From the NCBI GenBank assembly GCA_000471925.1, contig CP006668.1, positions 496,001-560,000 on the forward strand: a stretch of DNA of 64,000 bases, in the 5' to 3' direction. Position 1 is the first letter of the stretch. The number at the start of each line of letters is the position of its first letter. Shown here piece by piece: positions 52,192 through 60,246 of this stretch. This DNA comes from Ralstonia pickettii DTP0602. GTDB taxonomy: Bacteria > Pseudomonadota > Gammaproteobacteria > Burkholderiales > Burkholderiaceae. The notes below the pieces were generated by a model that had not been told where the DNA came from, made no database searches, and worked only from the letters and a program-made list of their open reading frames with translations. Made by a program: the position numbers and the translations under genes.

Positions 52192-52983
52192 TCAGCCTTG
52201 CGCATTCAGGAGTCGGAGAATCTCCCGGTGTACGCGTGCATCGCCGCATGCGACAACCGCTCCGCCATGCTGGGGGTCGCCGCCCGTCCAGCTTGTTAAG
52301 ATGCCACCGGCGCCCTCGACGATCGGAATCAGGGCCTGCACGTCATAGGGCTGTAGCCCCGCTTCGACAACGGCGTCGACATGTCCGGCGGCGACCATGC
52401 AATAACCGTAGCAGTCCCCGCCGTATCGCTGCATCCGGGCAGCCCGGGCGACACGTTGAAACGCATCCCATTGTTCGCCGGTCTCAAACATGTCCGGTGT
52501 GGTGCAGATCAGCTTGGCTTCTGCAAGCGACGCACATGGTCGTACCCGCAATGGTTTGCCATTCAGCCAGGCATTGCTCCCGTCCCCGGAAAAACGCTCC
52601 CGTGTGAAGGGCTGATCCATGATGCCCAGCGCCGGGCGCTGGCCATCATTGAGTGCAATCAAAGTTCCCCAGAGCGGAAGCCCGGTAATGAAGGCACGCG
52701 TCCCGTCAATGGGATCCAGTACCCAGGAGAACGGGTCGGTCCCGGCAATCCCCTGTTCCTCTTCACCAAGGATCCCGTGGCTGGGGTAAGTGCTTCGGAT
52801 CAGCTCGCGCATGGCACGCTCGGCTTCCCGGTCTGCCGCGGTAACGGGATCAAAGCGAGTGCTGCCTTTGTCCACCACGTCGAACGCCGCGCGAAAGTAA
52901 GCAAGCGTGACGGCGCTGGCCGCGTCGGCCAGGCGGCCGGCGAAGGCGAGGAATTCGGCTTGCTGGTCTGGGTGCAATGACAT
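52192..52983 (-). CDS. hisN: Inositol monophosphatase-family phosphatase, histidinol-phosphatase-like
   Basis: A 263-residue Mg-dependent phosphatase. The metal-site motifs are LGEEEQG (Glu 74-76) and VLDPIDGTRAFITGLPLWGT (Asp 90 and 93), and the C-terminal GGDCYGYCMVAAGHVDAVVE is closest to HisN-type histidinol-phosphate phosphatases, which finish a step of histidine synthesis. Inositol or fructose bisphosphate substrates are not excluded. It lies alone, convergent with the NodT gene. ATG 52983 follows the family N-terminus; the longer frame is non-coding. Confidence 0.85.
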   Translation of the reverse strand: MSLHPDQQAEFLAFAGRLADAASAVTLAYFRAAFDVVDKGSTRFDPVTAADREAERAMRELIRSTYPSHGILGEEEQGIAGTDPFSWVLDPIDGTRAFITGLPLWGTLIALNDGQRPALGIMDQPFTRERFSGDGSNAWLNGKPLRVRPCASLAEAKLICTTPDMFETGEQWDAFQRVARAARMQRYGGDCYGYCMVAAGHVDAVVEAGLQPYDVQALIPIVEGAGGILTSWTGGDPQHGGAVVACGDARVHREILRLLNAQG

Positions 52984-53422
52984 AGCGGTGCGCGCTTGCA
53001 GCGGAATTGAACCGGGGCCTGACATTGTATCGCGCGGCGCCATGCAGGGCGCGGGCCGCATTGGCAGGCGAGCATTAGCTCCGAGGGGGACGTCCGACGA
53101 GAACCATTGCTTTCGCGCAGGTTGCGGCTGCGGCCCTGGCCGGCGCCATGAATTCCGAAGCGCTCGAGGTCAATCGGTCCATGCCGATACATTGCGTCCG
53201 CAATTGGCGCGGGTTTCGTCGATTCTGTCGCCTGGTAATGCGCTCCGCCGGCTCCTACGATTTGGTCATGGCGTAGTCGCCATGACCTCCAGCAGAACTG
53301 GCTGGAACCCGATGCGACGGGCGGGGCGCCCTGGCTCCAACAGCCTTGGGTAAAGAAATTACTGGCGCATCGCGCCCGAAGATGAGCAAAGGCTGATAAG
53401 CCCGTTCTTAACCCCAACGTGA
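52984..53422. other. Non-coding stretch before ohr
   Basis: A 439-base region between the hisN-like start and ohr. A perfect hairpin, GGTCATGGCG-TAGT-CGCCATGACC (53264-53287), is the only strong structure. Short open frames on both strands lack recognisable domains. It should hold the ohr promoter; no MarR-type OhrR site was picked out. Confidence 0.5.
53264..53287. repeat. Perfect 10-bp-stem hairpin
   Basis: GGTCATGGCG and CGCCATGACC with a TAGT loop. It lies 136 bases before ohr with no T-run, so it could be a protein-binding palindrome or an RNA hairpin. Confidence 0.55.
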
Positions 53423-53851
53423 ATGAGTTCCATGATGAGCAAAATCGACAAAGTGCTTTACACGGCCAAGGCGCACACGCTTAGCGGCCGCAATGGAAGC
53501 GGAAAGTCCAGCGATGGCGAGCTTGACGTGAAACTGAGTTCTCCTGGCAGCGGACGCCCTGGCACCAACCCCGAACAACTCTTTGCCGTCGGCTGGTCAG
53601 CATGTTTCATGGGAGCCATGGGCGTGGCCGCAAAGAAAATGAAGATTGCCCTGCCGGAGGACGTCGCCATCGACGCCGAAGTCGACCTCGGCATGACGGG
53701 CGACGCCTACTTGCTGCAGGCACGTCTCAACGTGCACGTGCCCGGCGTGGAGCGCGAGGTCGCGCAGTCGTTGGTGAATGAGGCGCATCAGACCTGCCCC
53801 TATTCCAAGGCCACGCGGGGCAACATCGACGTCACAATCAACGTGGTCTGA
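53423..53851 (+). CDS. Organic hydroperoxide resistance protein (Ohr/OsmC family)
   Basis: A 142-residue thiol peroxidase. The reactive and resolving cysteines are Cys 61 (GWSACFMGAM) and Cys 125 (AHQTCPYSKATRG), with Arg 22 (LSGRNGSG) and Glu 51 (TNPEQLFAV) supporting the active site, as in Ohr rather than plain OsmC. It reduces organic hydroperoxides using lipoylated protein or thiols. Other in-frame ATGs (codons 4 and 5) are possible starts. No OhrR gene is adjacent. Confidence 0.93.
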   Translation: MSSMMSKIDKVLYTAKAHTLSGRNGSGKSSDGELDVKLSSPGSGRPGTNPEQLFAVGWSACFMGAMGVAAKKMKIALPEDVAIDAEVDLGMTGDAYLLQARLNVHVPGVEREVAQSLVNEAHQTCPYSKATRGNIDVTINVV

Positions 53852-54375
53852 GCAGGCTGGCTTGCGCTGAGCCAGACGAACAGCGGCAGAGGACCCCGAG
53901 TGCGCTCCCACCCTGGTCGACCTTGTTGAAGCAGGTCAGCCTGGGATGGGCGCGCTCGGCCCAGGTCGCCGGTATCCCGATCGCCGCGCAGGGAATCGGC
54001 AATGAAGCCATCCTTCCGGCTGTAAGGATCGGGCTCGGTATGCCTCCATACCCGGAACCGGAACCCTAGCGGCTAAGCATGACGCGCCTGTCCGCGGCTG
54101 CTTTGTCAGTGTTATGTGAGGCGGAAGGCAGCTTCGGACCCGCCGCCAGGCTCACTGACCTTCACCCAACCGCCTCCTGATCCCGTTCCCGCACGACTTT
54201 TTGTACGCCTCTGTATCACGCAGCCGCAACGATACGGGTCCTTACCGAGCTGGCCTCTATTGGCTACGTGCGCGATACGTCGGTCTCCTTAAATACGTTC
54301 AGTGGCCCGGCGGCAAAGCCACAGCGAAGTGACACCGGCCGGGCAACCCGACGCAAACTCTTAAGGAAACCAGTC
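53852..54375. other. Long intergenic region with a hydrolase remnant
   Basis: A 524-base region between ohr and the repeat protein gene. It contains the remnant described at 53905-54030; otherwise no coding frame or clear repeat was recognised. The promoter of the gene at 54376 should be near 54250-54330. Confidence 0.5.
53905..54030 (-). pseudogene. Possible C-terminal fragment of an epoxide hydrolase-like gene
   Basis: The minus strand reads AAIGIPATWAERAHPRLTCF followed by NKVDQGG, resembling the segment just before the GGHFA motif of epoxide hydrolase-type alpha/beta hydrolases. The frame then changes character and no start is found. It is short, so this rests on resemblance only. Confidence 0.4.
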
Positions 54376-54696
54376 ATGTCTACCAACATCGCCAGGCATT
54401 TTGTTTTCGCCATTGCCCTCGCTGCAGCCGCTGCCGGTGCGCAGGCCACCGGATTCTCCCATGTGGGCGCACGCGACCCGTACACCGACGGCGCCCGCTC
54501 GGTGCAGGATGCGCGCGACCCGTACAGCGACGGCGCGCGTTCGGTACAGGAGCCGCGCAGCCCGTACAGCGATGGCGCACGCAATGTCGATCCGTACTAC
54601 GACGGCGCCCGTACCCTGGCCGGCTTGGACCGCACGGGCGTATCGGCGGACCCGGCGCGCAGCGTCGAGTCCCACTTCGATGGCGCCTACGCCTGA
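54376..54696 (+). CDS. Secreted short-repeat protein, unknown
   Basis: A 106-residue protein. A clear signal peptide (HFVFAIALAAAAAGAQATG) is followed by repeats of about 14 residues: ARDPYTDGARSV, ARDPYSDGARSV, PRSPYSDGARNV and DPYYDGARTL, then a loose copy (SHFDGAYA). The repeats are rich in Asp, Tyr and Arg. No enzyme domain is present. It may be a cell-surface or periplasmic binding protein; function unknown. A strong intrinsic terminator lies 40 bases after the stop codon, so it is a single-gene unit. Confidence 0.75.
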   Translation: MSTNIARHFVFAIALAAAAAGAQATGFSHVGARDPYTDGARSVQDARDPYSDGARSVQEPRSPYSDGARNVDPYYDGARTLAGLDRTGVSADPARSVESHFDGAYA

Positions 54697-54735
54697 CGCA
54701 CTGCACGTCGAAACCAATCTGGTCGGACACGTATC

Positions 54736-54772
54736 GCGGCCTGTCCGGGTAAATCGGGCAGGCCGCCTTTTT
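54736..54772 (+). terminator. Intrinsic terminator after the repeat-protein gene
   Basis: GCGGCCTG-T-CCG pairs with CGG-G-CAGGCCGC across a 7-base loop, followed by CTTTTT. The stem is 12 bp with one T-G wobble. It is the clearest rho-independent terminator in the window. Confidence 0.85.
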
Positions 54773-54788
54773 CCGCTAGGAGACACTT

Positions 54789-55301
54789 ATGTCGAAGATA
54801 GGCACTGCCGTGCAGGCTGCGGCATCGATCCCGCCTGGCTCGTTCCATGGCATCACGCTGGTCGGGGCGGTGGTGGCCGCGGCCACCACCTTCGGGACGC
54901 TAGCCGCGGCGCTACCTGCCTGGGCCATGTTCCTTGGCTGGGTCGGCTTCAGCACAAGCGGGCAAACACTGCGCGAAGGCGTGGAAAATCTTGCCGCATT
55001 CCTGCTGGGCATCGTCTTTGGCGCCGGCACGGGACTACTGATTGCATGGCTGACGCCGCGATTTGGAGATCTCGCCACACCGATCGCGGTGTTCGGCGAT
55101 GTCGTGCTCGTGCTCAGCTTGCGCGCGCTGCCACGTGTCAACAACCCGCTGGCCTACTTCCTGGGCCTGATCAGCTTCTTTGCATCGATGGAGCCACCCT
55201 CCCTGCCGTTGCTCGGCGCGTTGGCCGCCGCGGGCGCGTTGGGTGCCCTGGGCGCGGGTACCGCCAATGTCCTGCAAGCCCGCCTCGCGCGTGCGGCCTG
55301 A
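54789..55301 (+). CDS. DUF1097 family membrane protein
   Basis: A 170-residue protein with about five membrane helices (GITLVGAVVAAATTFGTLAA, AFLLGIVFGAGTGLLIAWL, VFGDVVLVLSLRALP, LAYFLGLISFFAS). The order and the LGWVGFSTSG loop fit DUF1097, a small transporter-like family of unknown substrate. It has its own RBS (TAGGAGA) after the terminator at 54736-54772. Confidence 0.82.
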   Translation: MSKIGTAVQAAASIPPGSFHGITLVGAVVAAATTFGTLAAALPAWAMFLGWVGFSTSGQTLREGVENLAAFLLGIVFGAGTGLLIAWLTPRFGDLATPIAVFGDVVLVLSLRALPRVNNPLAYFLGLISFFASMEPPSLPLLGALAAAGALGALGAGTANVLQARLARAA

Positions 55302-55410
55302 CCCGGCTTTCTATCGTCAAGTATCGGCGGGCAGCCAGGACTCAAGAGCGATGCCGGCGGCAACCCGTTTTGCCGCAGCTGGCGCCCGTAGATGCCGCTT
55401 CAGTTTTGAT

Positions 55411-55422
55411 AAACGATCGTTT
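55411..55422. promoter_or_regulatory. TetR-type palindrome AAACGATCGTTT
   Basis: A perfect 12-bp palindrome, 195 bases before the TetR start codon. Variants occur at 55566-55577 and 56524-56539. Confidence 0.6.
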
Positions 55423-55565
55423 TGGAAACGATGCTCGGTTACGTGTTGGGGGATGTCAGCAGGATTTGGAGTGAGCGCTGATGCGGGCTTTGATCGTCCA
55501 TGCGCAGGACGGTGGGAAAAGGTGGTCTTGCGCGTCGCAGCATCTGGCGGGGATCGCGCTTTCCT

Positions 55566-55586
55566 GAACGATCGTAATGCTATAAT
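55566..55586 (+). promoter_or_regulatory. TetR promoter with operator core
   Basis: GAACGATCGTAA is followed four bases later by TATAAT (55581-55586). The operator-like core sits where the -35 to -10 spacer would be. Confidence 0.55.
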
Positions 55587-55616
55587 TCTTGCTTAATACG
55601 TTCATGGTGAGCCGAT

Positions 55617-56192
55617 ATGCGGTACTCAAGCACGCACAAGCAGGAGACGCGGGAGAGACTCCTGAACAGCAGCCGGGCGATTGCCAAGAAGGGGGGATTC
55701 GATTCAACGGGAGTCGATGCCTTGATGGGGGCGATCGGGCTCACTGGTGGCGCGTTCTATAGTCATTTTGGCTCCAAGGCGGAGCTGTTCGCTGCGGTCA
55801 TCGAGCAGGAGTTGGCCAACAGCACTGAAATGCTCGCAGGCGAAGAGACGGCTGAAGATCATTTCGTGAAGCGCATCAGAAGCTATCTGAGCAGCTCCCA
55901 CGCGCTGCATCCGGAGTCAGGTTGCGCCCTGCCGACCCTGGGACCGGAAATCGCGAGGGCCGAGCCGGCGGTCCGGGCGTCGGTGGAGCGAAGCGCGAAG
56001 AAGCTGCAAGCCAGTTGGAAAGAACGTTTGGACGATCCGGATGCGGCCTGGGCGTTGCTTGCGCAATGCGTGGGTGCCATCTTGCTGGCGCGGGTGGTGG
56101 AAACCGACCGGACCAGGCAGCAAATCCTCGCTTCCAGCCGTCGCTTTCTCGGGCGGTCTATTGAACGGCTCGAACCCCTCGGCAAGACCTGA
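55617..56192 (+). CDS. TetR-family transcriptional regulator
   Basis: A 191-residue repressor: FDSTGVDALMGAIGLTGGAF followed by YSHFGSKAELF is the DNA-binding region. Its N-terminus and helix-turn-helix resemble the 42031 TetR, so the two are paralogues. AAACGAT-type palindromes lie upstream of it and of the SDR gene at 56557, which suggests that it represses itself and the SDR/isomerase genes. Confidence 0.92.
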   Translation: MRYSSTHKQETRERLLNSSRAIAKKGGFDSTGVDALMGAIGLTGGAFYSHFGSKAELFAAVIEQELANSTEMLAGEETAEDHFVKRIRSYLSSSHALHPESGCALPTLGPEIARAEPAVRASVERSAKKLQASWKERLDDPDAAWALLAQCVGAILLARVVETDRTRQQILASSRRFLGRSIERLEPLGKT

Positions 56193-56556
56193 GCGGAGTT
56201 ACGGTAGCACCAGTCTCCTCAGGGCTCGATTCCGCCCTCTTCCAGCTTCTTCTCGATGCGCGCAGATGTGAGCGCGCATGCCGCAGGTGTCGCGCTTTCT
56301 TTGCGACGCCCGCGGTTGTCGAGCCCGCGCGCACCGCGCACGCCGCGGATGCCCCCGATTCAAGCCCGGGCGCGCGATTGCCGTCGCGGCGTTTCTTCCT
56401 CCATTCCTATCAGCCTCGCCGCTGCTCGCACCGGGCAGAGCGTTCTCCCGAGCTTTCTCGTTGCAGGGGCATCAGGGTATGTTGCCCTTGACTCCTGTGC
56501 CGGGATGAAATACCGTCTCTTTACTAAACGATAGTTTAGCAAACGAGGAGATGGTA
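56193..56556. other. Intergenic region with SDR-gene operator
   Basis: A 364-base region. A TetR-type palindrome is at 56524-56539 near the SDR start. The minus strand near 56225-56290 has a short in-frame tail ending SARIEKKLEEGGIEP, which could be a gene remnant but is not assignable. No other feature was recognised. Confidence 0.5.
56524..56539. promoter_or_regulatory. TetR-type palindrome at the SDR promoter
   Basis: CTAAACGATAGTTTAG, a perfect inverted repeat of CTAAAC around GATA, 17 bases before the SDR ATG. It shares AAACGAT with the site at 55411. Confidence 0.65.
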
Positions 56557-57291
56557 ATGGGTGTCAAAGAGCAGAGGGTTGCGCTTGTGATCGGAGCGGG
56601 GGACTCGACGGGTAGTGCAATCGCCAGGCGTTTCGCCGCGGAAGGCATGGTCGCTTGTGTGACGCGTCGTTCAGCGGACAAGCTCCAGGCGCTGGTTGAC
56701 TCGATTCGCGATGCGGGAGGGACTGCCTACGCGTTCGGCACGGATGCACGCAAGGAAGAGGAGGTAGTCGCGCTGATCGACAAGATTGAATCCGAGATCG
56801 GTCCCATTGACGTTCTCGTATTCAACATCGGCGCCAATGTGCCTGCTTCCATCCTGGAGGAAACGGCGCGCAAGTACTTCAAGATCTGGGAGATGGCCTG
56901 TTTTTCCGGATTCCTGAACGCCAGGGAAGTTGCCAGGCGGATGGTCAAGCGGCAACGAGGCACGATCCTTTTTACCGGCGCGACCGCGGGTCTGCGAGGC
57001 AAGGAAAACTTTGCCGCGTTCTCGGGCGCCAAGCATGCGCTTCGCGCGCTCGCGCAAAGCATGGCCCGCGAGCTCGGGCCGAGGAACATCCATGTGGCGC
57101 ATGTCGTGGTGGACGGCGCGATCGACACGGAGTTCATCCGCACGAACTTTCCGGATCGTTATGCGTTGAAAGACCAGGATGGCATCCTGAATCCGGACCA
57201 TATCGCGGAGAACTACTGGTATCTCCATTCGCAGCCGCGCGACGCCTGGACCTTCGAGCTTGACCTGCGTCCGTGGATGGAGAGCTGGTAA
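56557..57291 (+). CDS. Short-chain dehydrogenase/reductase
   Basis: A 244-residue SDR. The nucleotide motif is VIGAGDSTGSAIARRFAAEG, the NNAG equivalent is FNIGANVPASILE, and the catalytic area is ILFTGATAGLRGKENFAAFS followed by GAKHALRALA. The usual Tyr of YxxxK is replaced by Phe (FSGAKHA), and Ser is Thr-like, so standard SDR catalysis may be altered or absent. The ATG at 56557 follows GAGGAG at good spacing. It precedes the chromene-carboxylate isomerase gene and is probably co-transcribed. Confidence 0.88.
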   Translation: MGVKEQRVALVIGAGDSTGSAIARRFAAEGMVACVTRRSADKLQALVDSIRDAGGTAYAFGTDARKEEEVVALIDKIESEIGPIDVLVFNIGANVPASILEETARKYFKIWEMACFSGFLNAREVARRMVKRQRGTILFTGATAGLRGKENFAAFSGAKHALRALAQSMARELGPRNIHVAHVVVDGAIDTEFIRTNFPDRYALKDQDGILNPDHIAENYWYLHSQPRDAWTFELDLRPWMESW

Positions 57292-57341
57292 TCAAGCCAT
57301 ATTCCCAAGACATTGCACCATGTCATACACCAGGAGACATC

Positions 57342-57962
57342 ATGAGCGGCGTAAGAGTCCAGTTCCACTTTGATTTCGGCAGCCCGAATTCCTACCTTAG
57401 CCACAAAGTCATCCCGAGTATCGAGACACGCCAGGGCATCAAGTTCGAATATGTTCCGGTGCTTCTTGGCGGGCTGTTCAGGCTGACCGGGAATCGTTCT
57501 CCCGCGGAGGCTTTTGGGGGGATCAAGAACAAGCCGGAGTTTGGGCAACTGGAGATGCAGCGCTTCATCGCCAGGCACGGACTGACTGCCTATCGGCACA
57601 ATCCGTTCTGGCCCGTCAATACCTTGCAGATCATGCGCGGGGCCGTGGCTGCCCAGAAGACCGGTACTTTCATGCCTTACGTAAATGCCGTGTTTGCGAA
57701 CATGTGGGAGCAAGGTTTGCAGATGGATAACCCCGCCGTCATCGCGGTGGCCCTGGATGCCGCCGGCCTGGATGGGGAGGGCTTCCAGGGCCGCATTGCG
57801 GATCCCGAGGTCAAACAGATCCTGCTGGCGAATACAGAGGATGCATTCGAACGTGGCGCATTTGGTTCGCCGACGTTCTTTGTCGGCGACGAGATGTTCT
57901 TCGGCAAGGGTCAGTTGAGGGATGTGGAGGAGGCGATTCAGAACGCGAAGGCCGGGTCTTGA
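57342..57962 (+). CDS. 2-Hydroxychromene-2-carboxylate isomerase-family protein (DsbA/kappa-GST fold)
   Basis: A 206-residue thioredoxin-fold protein: FHFDFGSPNSYLSHKVIPSI, KFEYVPVLLGGLFRLTGNRS, HNPFWPVNTLQIMRGAVAA, and FGSPTFFVGDEMFFGKGQL at the C-terminus. The family includes the glutathione-dependent isomerase of naphthalene degradation and related GSTs. It follows the SDR by 50 bases and has its own CAGGAGA site. It is followed by a broken SDR gene, so the cluster once held at least three enzymes. Confidence 0.9.
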   Translation: MSGVRVQFHFDFGSPNSYLSHKVIPSIETRQGIKFEYVPVLLGGLFRLTGNRSPAEAFGGIKNKPEFGQLEMQRFIARHGLTAYRHNPFWPVNTLQIMRGAVAAQKTGTFMPYVNAVFANMWEQGLQMDNPAVIAVALDAAGLDGEGFQGRIADPEVKQILLANTEDAFERGAFGSPTFFVGDEMFFGKGQLRDVEEAIQNAKAGS

Positions 57963-57973
57963 AGGAGAACTCC

Positions 57974-58146
57974 ATGACAGAAAAAACAAGTGTCGTGATT
58001 ACCGGCGCCTCCAGTGGCATAGTGCCACCTATGCCGAGCGCTTCGCAAGGCGCGGCCATAACCTTGTCCTCGTCGCGCGCGACCGGTTTCGCATGGAAGC
58101 AATATCCGAGTCTGAAGGACGCCTTACGATTGCTTGCTCGAAATAA
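57974..58146 (+). pseudogene. Broken short-chain dehydrogenase gene
   Basis: ATG 57974 has an AAGGAG site and starts TSVVITGASSGI, the normal SDR N-terminus. After the codon for Ile at 58019-58021 the frame is lost: adding one G would give GIGATYAERFARRGHNLVLV and then ARDRFRMEAI. A one-base deletion in a GG pair is the simplest explanation. The rest of the gene is absent, as the sequence reaches the CPBP gene within 60 bases. Thus both a frameshift and a truncation. Confidence 0.75.
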
Positions 58147-58156
58147 TGAGGCAACT

Positions 58157-59008
58157 TTACGATGCATGGTTCCCTAGCATCGGATACGTGAACAGGAAAA
58201 AGTGCATCACATTCAAACCGAAGTGGGCCGTAATAGCAGCGGATAGTCCGCCAAAGCGATACGCCAGCCCATATCCGATTCCAGCTACACTCCCCAGCAC
58301 GACCCATTGCCACCCACCCGAAATGTGAGCCATGCCAAACAGCGCAGCTGCCCCACATAGAGAGAGCGTAGTTCCCCAACTCCAGCGCTTGAGGAACTGC
58401 TCCAGGCTGCCCTGCAAATAGCCGCGAAACAAAGCTTCTTCGGTAAGCGTAACGAGAAGTAGATTGTTCAGAATCCAAAGCCAGCTATCGGCAGGCCACT
58501 TCGGCGCCCAAATGACAAGGTTGAGCGACAGGGCAACAGCCAGGCAGGCCGCCGCGGTGATCAGCATGCCGACGACGCCGGATATCAACGACGCACTGAG
58601 CCTATGCGGTGGCCGGATCCACGGAACTGCCAGGAGCAGCCAGAAACCGATCAGCGGCTTGTCCAGGTTGAGGTACATTGTAAAGGGCACAGCGTCTGGC
58701 GTGAAGCGCACAGGGCCGATGACCCGATGGTTATGGAAGCCTGGTAACCAATGCATGCTGAGTGCAATGGCAAGAATCAGAAACAGTATGTGGCCGGCGT
58801 ATCGAACATGAGACTTGCGATGTGGTAGCACTGCGTAAGCGGCAAGGAAAAGCAGTGCGATGGGGATCGCGGTAAAACGGTCAAGTTGCCCATTTATCAG
58901 GGCGATACCATACCCCAAAACCAGCAGCGCCAGACCCAGCCATCGAAACGATAGGCTCCATGTTGCTGGAGCTGCCAGAAATATCGCAATCCATGGTAAT
59001 GCAAGCAT
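58157..59008 (-). CDS. CPBP-family intramembrane metalloprotease
   Basis: A 283-residue, 7-8-helix membrane protein of the CPBP/Rce1 family. The active-site motifs are LTEEALFRGYLQGSLEQFL (EExxxR), FGMAHISGGW (His) and SAAITAHFGLNVMHFFLF (HxxxN). Such proteins process CAAX-like or bacteriocin-related peptides. The gene is visibly richer in A/T than its neighbours and lies between two broken genes, so it was probably acquired or moved. Its target is unknown. Confidence 0.88.
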   Translation of the reverse strand: MLALPWIAIFLAAPATWSLSFRWLGLALLVLGYGIALINGQLDRFTAIPIALLFLAAYAVLPHRKSHVRYAGHILFLILAIALSMHWLPGFHNHRVIGPVRFTPDAVPFTMYLNLDKPLIGFWLLLAVPWIRPPHRLSASLISGVVGMLITAAACLAVALSLNLVIWAPKWPADSWLWILNNLLLVTLTEEALFRGYLQGSLEQFLKRWSWGTTLSLCGAAALFGMAHISGGWQWVVLGSVAGIGYGLAYRFGGLSAAITAHFGLNVMHFFLFTYPMLGNHAS

Positions 59009-59085
59009 AGGTCCTGTGAATAATTAACTTTGTTAGTAGGTGCGCGCAGTCTCGACTTTTTTGCCTGCTAAGCTGGATCGGCGTC

Positions 59086-59325
59086 CTATCCGGATGTCAG
59101 GGCAGCTCTGTTGGAAACGTCAAAAGCATCATCAGGGACGTAAGTTATAGAGACGCGCGTCACAGATTCAGCCCATGCAAGTGCTGCCTTTTCGCGTTCA
59201 CTGAAGAGAGCGCCCGCTTCCTGCCAGGCTCGCGCGAGCGCGAGCTTTCCATCGACACGCCTCTCTTCACCAGGTCGCGCGTGTGCATGTCCAGGCAGTA
59301 GCCGAGCAGGATGGTCCTGAAGGGA
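59086..59325 (-). pseudogene. Frameshifted carboxymuconolactone decarboxylase/AhpD-like gene
   Basis: The minus strand first reads LLGYCLDMHTRDLVKRGV, resembling the AhpD core, then continues in another frame as DGKLALARAWQEAGALFSER followed by EKAALAWAESVTRVSITYVP. The N-terminal part and the frame are both lost. It lies downstream of the epimerase gene on the same strand and was probably its operon partner. Confidence 0.7.
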
Positions 59326-59334
59326 CAATCCCGC

Positions 59335-60246
59335 TCAGGCGTGCTTCCACAGCAGGGGACGCGGGGCGAAGCCGAGGCTCGCCTTTGCCGCGCGGTTCGA
59401 AGCGCCGGTCAGGCAGGTGTGGTAGTAGACCGCTTCGTCGCCGGCGGCCTGCCGCGCCTGGTCGACGCCAACGCGGTTGGGCGCCGGCGAACCCACCCAG
59501 CGGGCGAAAGCCGGCATCCATACGGCCACGGGCAGCGGGTCGTCGTCGACCACGTTGTAGACGCCGGCAGCGGCTGTCAGCGAGGCGACCGTTGCCGCCA
59601 CCGCGTCGTCGATATGGACAAAGGACCAGACAGCGTTGCCCTCGCCGATGACCGACAGCTCCCCTCTGCGTGCCTGCTCCGCGATGGCACCGTCCGGCCT
59701 GTACCAGGTGTCGGGACCGTAAAAGAAGCCGTAGCGCAGCACCACGCCTTCCAGCGAAGCCGAGCCCATGATGCGATCTTCATACGCGCCGATGACGCGG
59801 GCGCTTTCGCCGATCTCGCCGGGAGCGTCGACCCGCAGCCTTGCCGTCTCGTCGGCAAGGCTTCCCGACGGAGCGTCCAGGTAGAAGCCCCGGGACTGGA
59901 CGACATAGCGCTTCACGCCCAGCGCCTCAGCAGCGGCCAGCAGGTTGGCGCCGCCTTCCCGATGCAGGCGTGTGTCGTTGGGCATGGACCTGATGATGTC
60001 TGCAGGATTGGCCGGCAACCACGTGAGCTGGTCAATGACCACGTCGGGCGATGCGGTTACGATAGCGTCCCGGACCGCCTGCGGGTGGAACGCATCCGCA
60101 AACGACACCCTGGCGCCAAGCTCGCGCAGCCGGTCGGCCCCCGCACTGGCGCGGGTCATGCCCGTCACTTCATGGCCGAGCGCACAGAGCACGCGCACAA
60201 GCGGCAATCCCACGGCGCCGGTGGCGCCAGCAACGAAAATCTTCAT
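59335..60246 (-). CDS. NAD-dependent epimerase/dehydratase-family oxidoreductase
   Basis: A 303-residue extended SDR: VAGATGAVGLPLVRVLCALG is the nucleotide motif, then VVIDQLTWLP, YVVQSRGFYLDAPSG and VLRYGFFYGPDTWYRPDGAI. The Tyr for catalysis is not in a standard YxxxK, like many atypical epimerases of this group. It is divergent from the MarR gene at 60604, which may repress it. The adjacent AhpD-like remnant suggests a former redox operon. Confidence 0.88.
   Translation of the reverse strand: MKIFVAGATGAVGLPLVRVLCALGHEVTGMTRASAGADRLRELGARVSFADAFHPQAVRDAIVTASPDVVIDQLTWLPANPADIIRSMPNDTRLHREGGANLLAAAEALGVKRYVVQSRGFYLDAPSGSLADETARLRVDAPGEIGESARVIGAYEDRIMGSASLEGVVLRYGFFYGPDTWYRPDGAIAEQARRGELSVIGEGNAVWSFVHIDDAVAATVASLTAAAGVYNVVDDDPLPVAVWMPAFARWVGSPAPNRVGVDQARQAAGDEAVYYHTCLTGASNRAAKASLGFAPRPLLWKHA

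Larger units (their letters stand above)
55302..55616. other. Promoter region of the TetR gene
   Basis: A 315-base region. AAACGATCGTTT is at 55411-55422 and a related GAACGATCGTAA is at 55566-55577, immediately before a TATAAT box (55581-55586). The latter position fits autorepression by the TetR. Nothing else was recognised. Confidence 0.6.

Noticed and set aside
52984..53422. A gene between the hisN-like gene and ohr
   Set aside because: Open frames exist on both strands, but none shows a domain, signal peptide or good ribosome-binding site.
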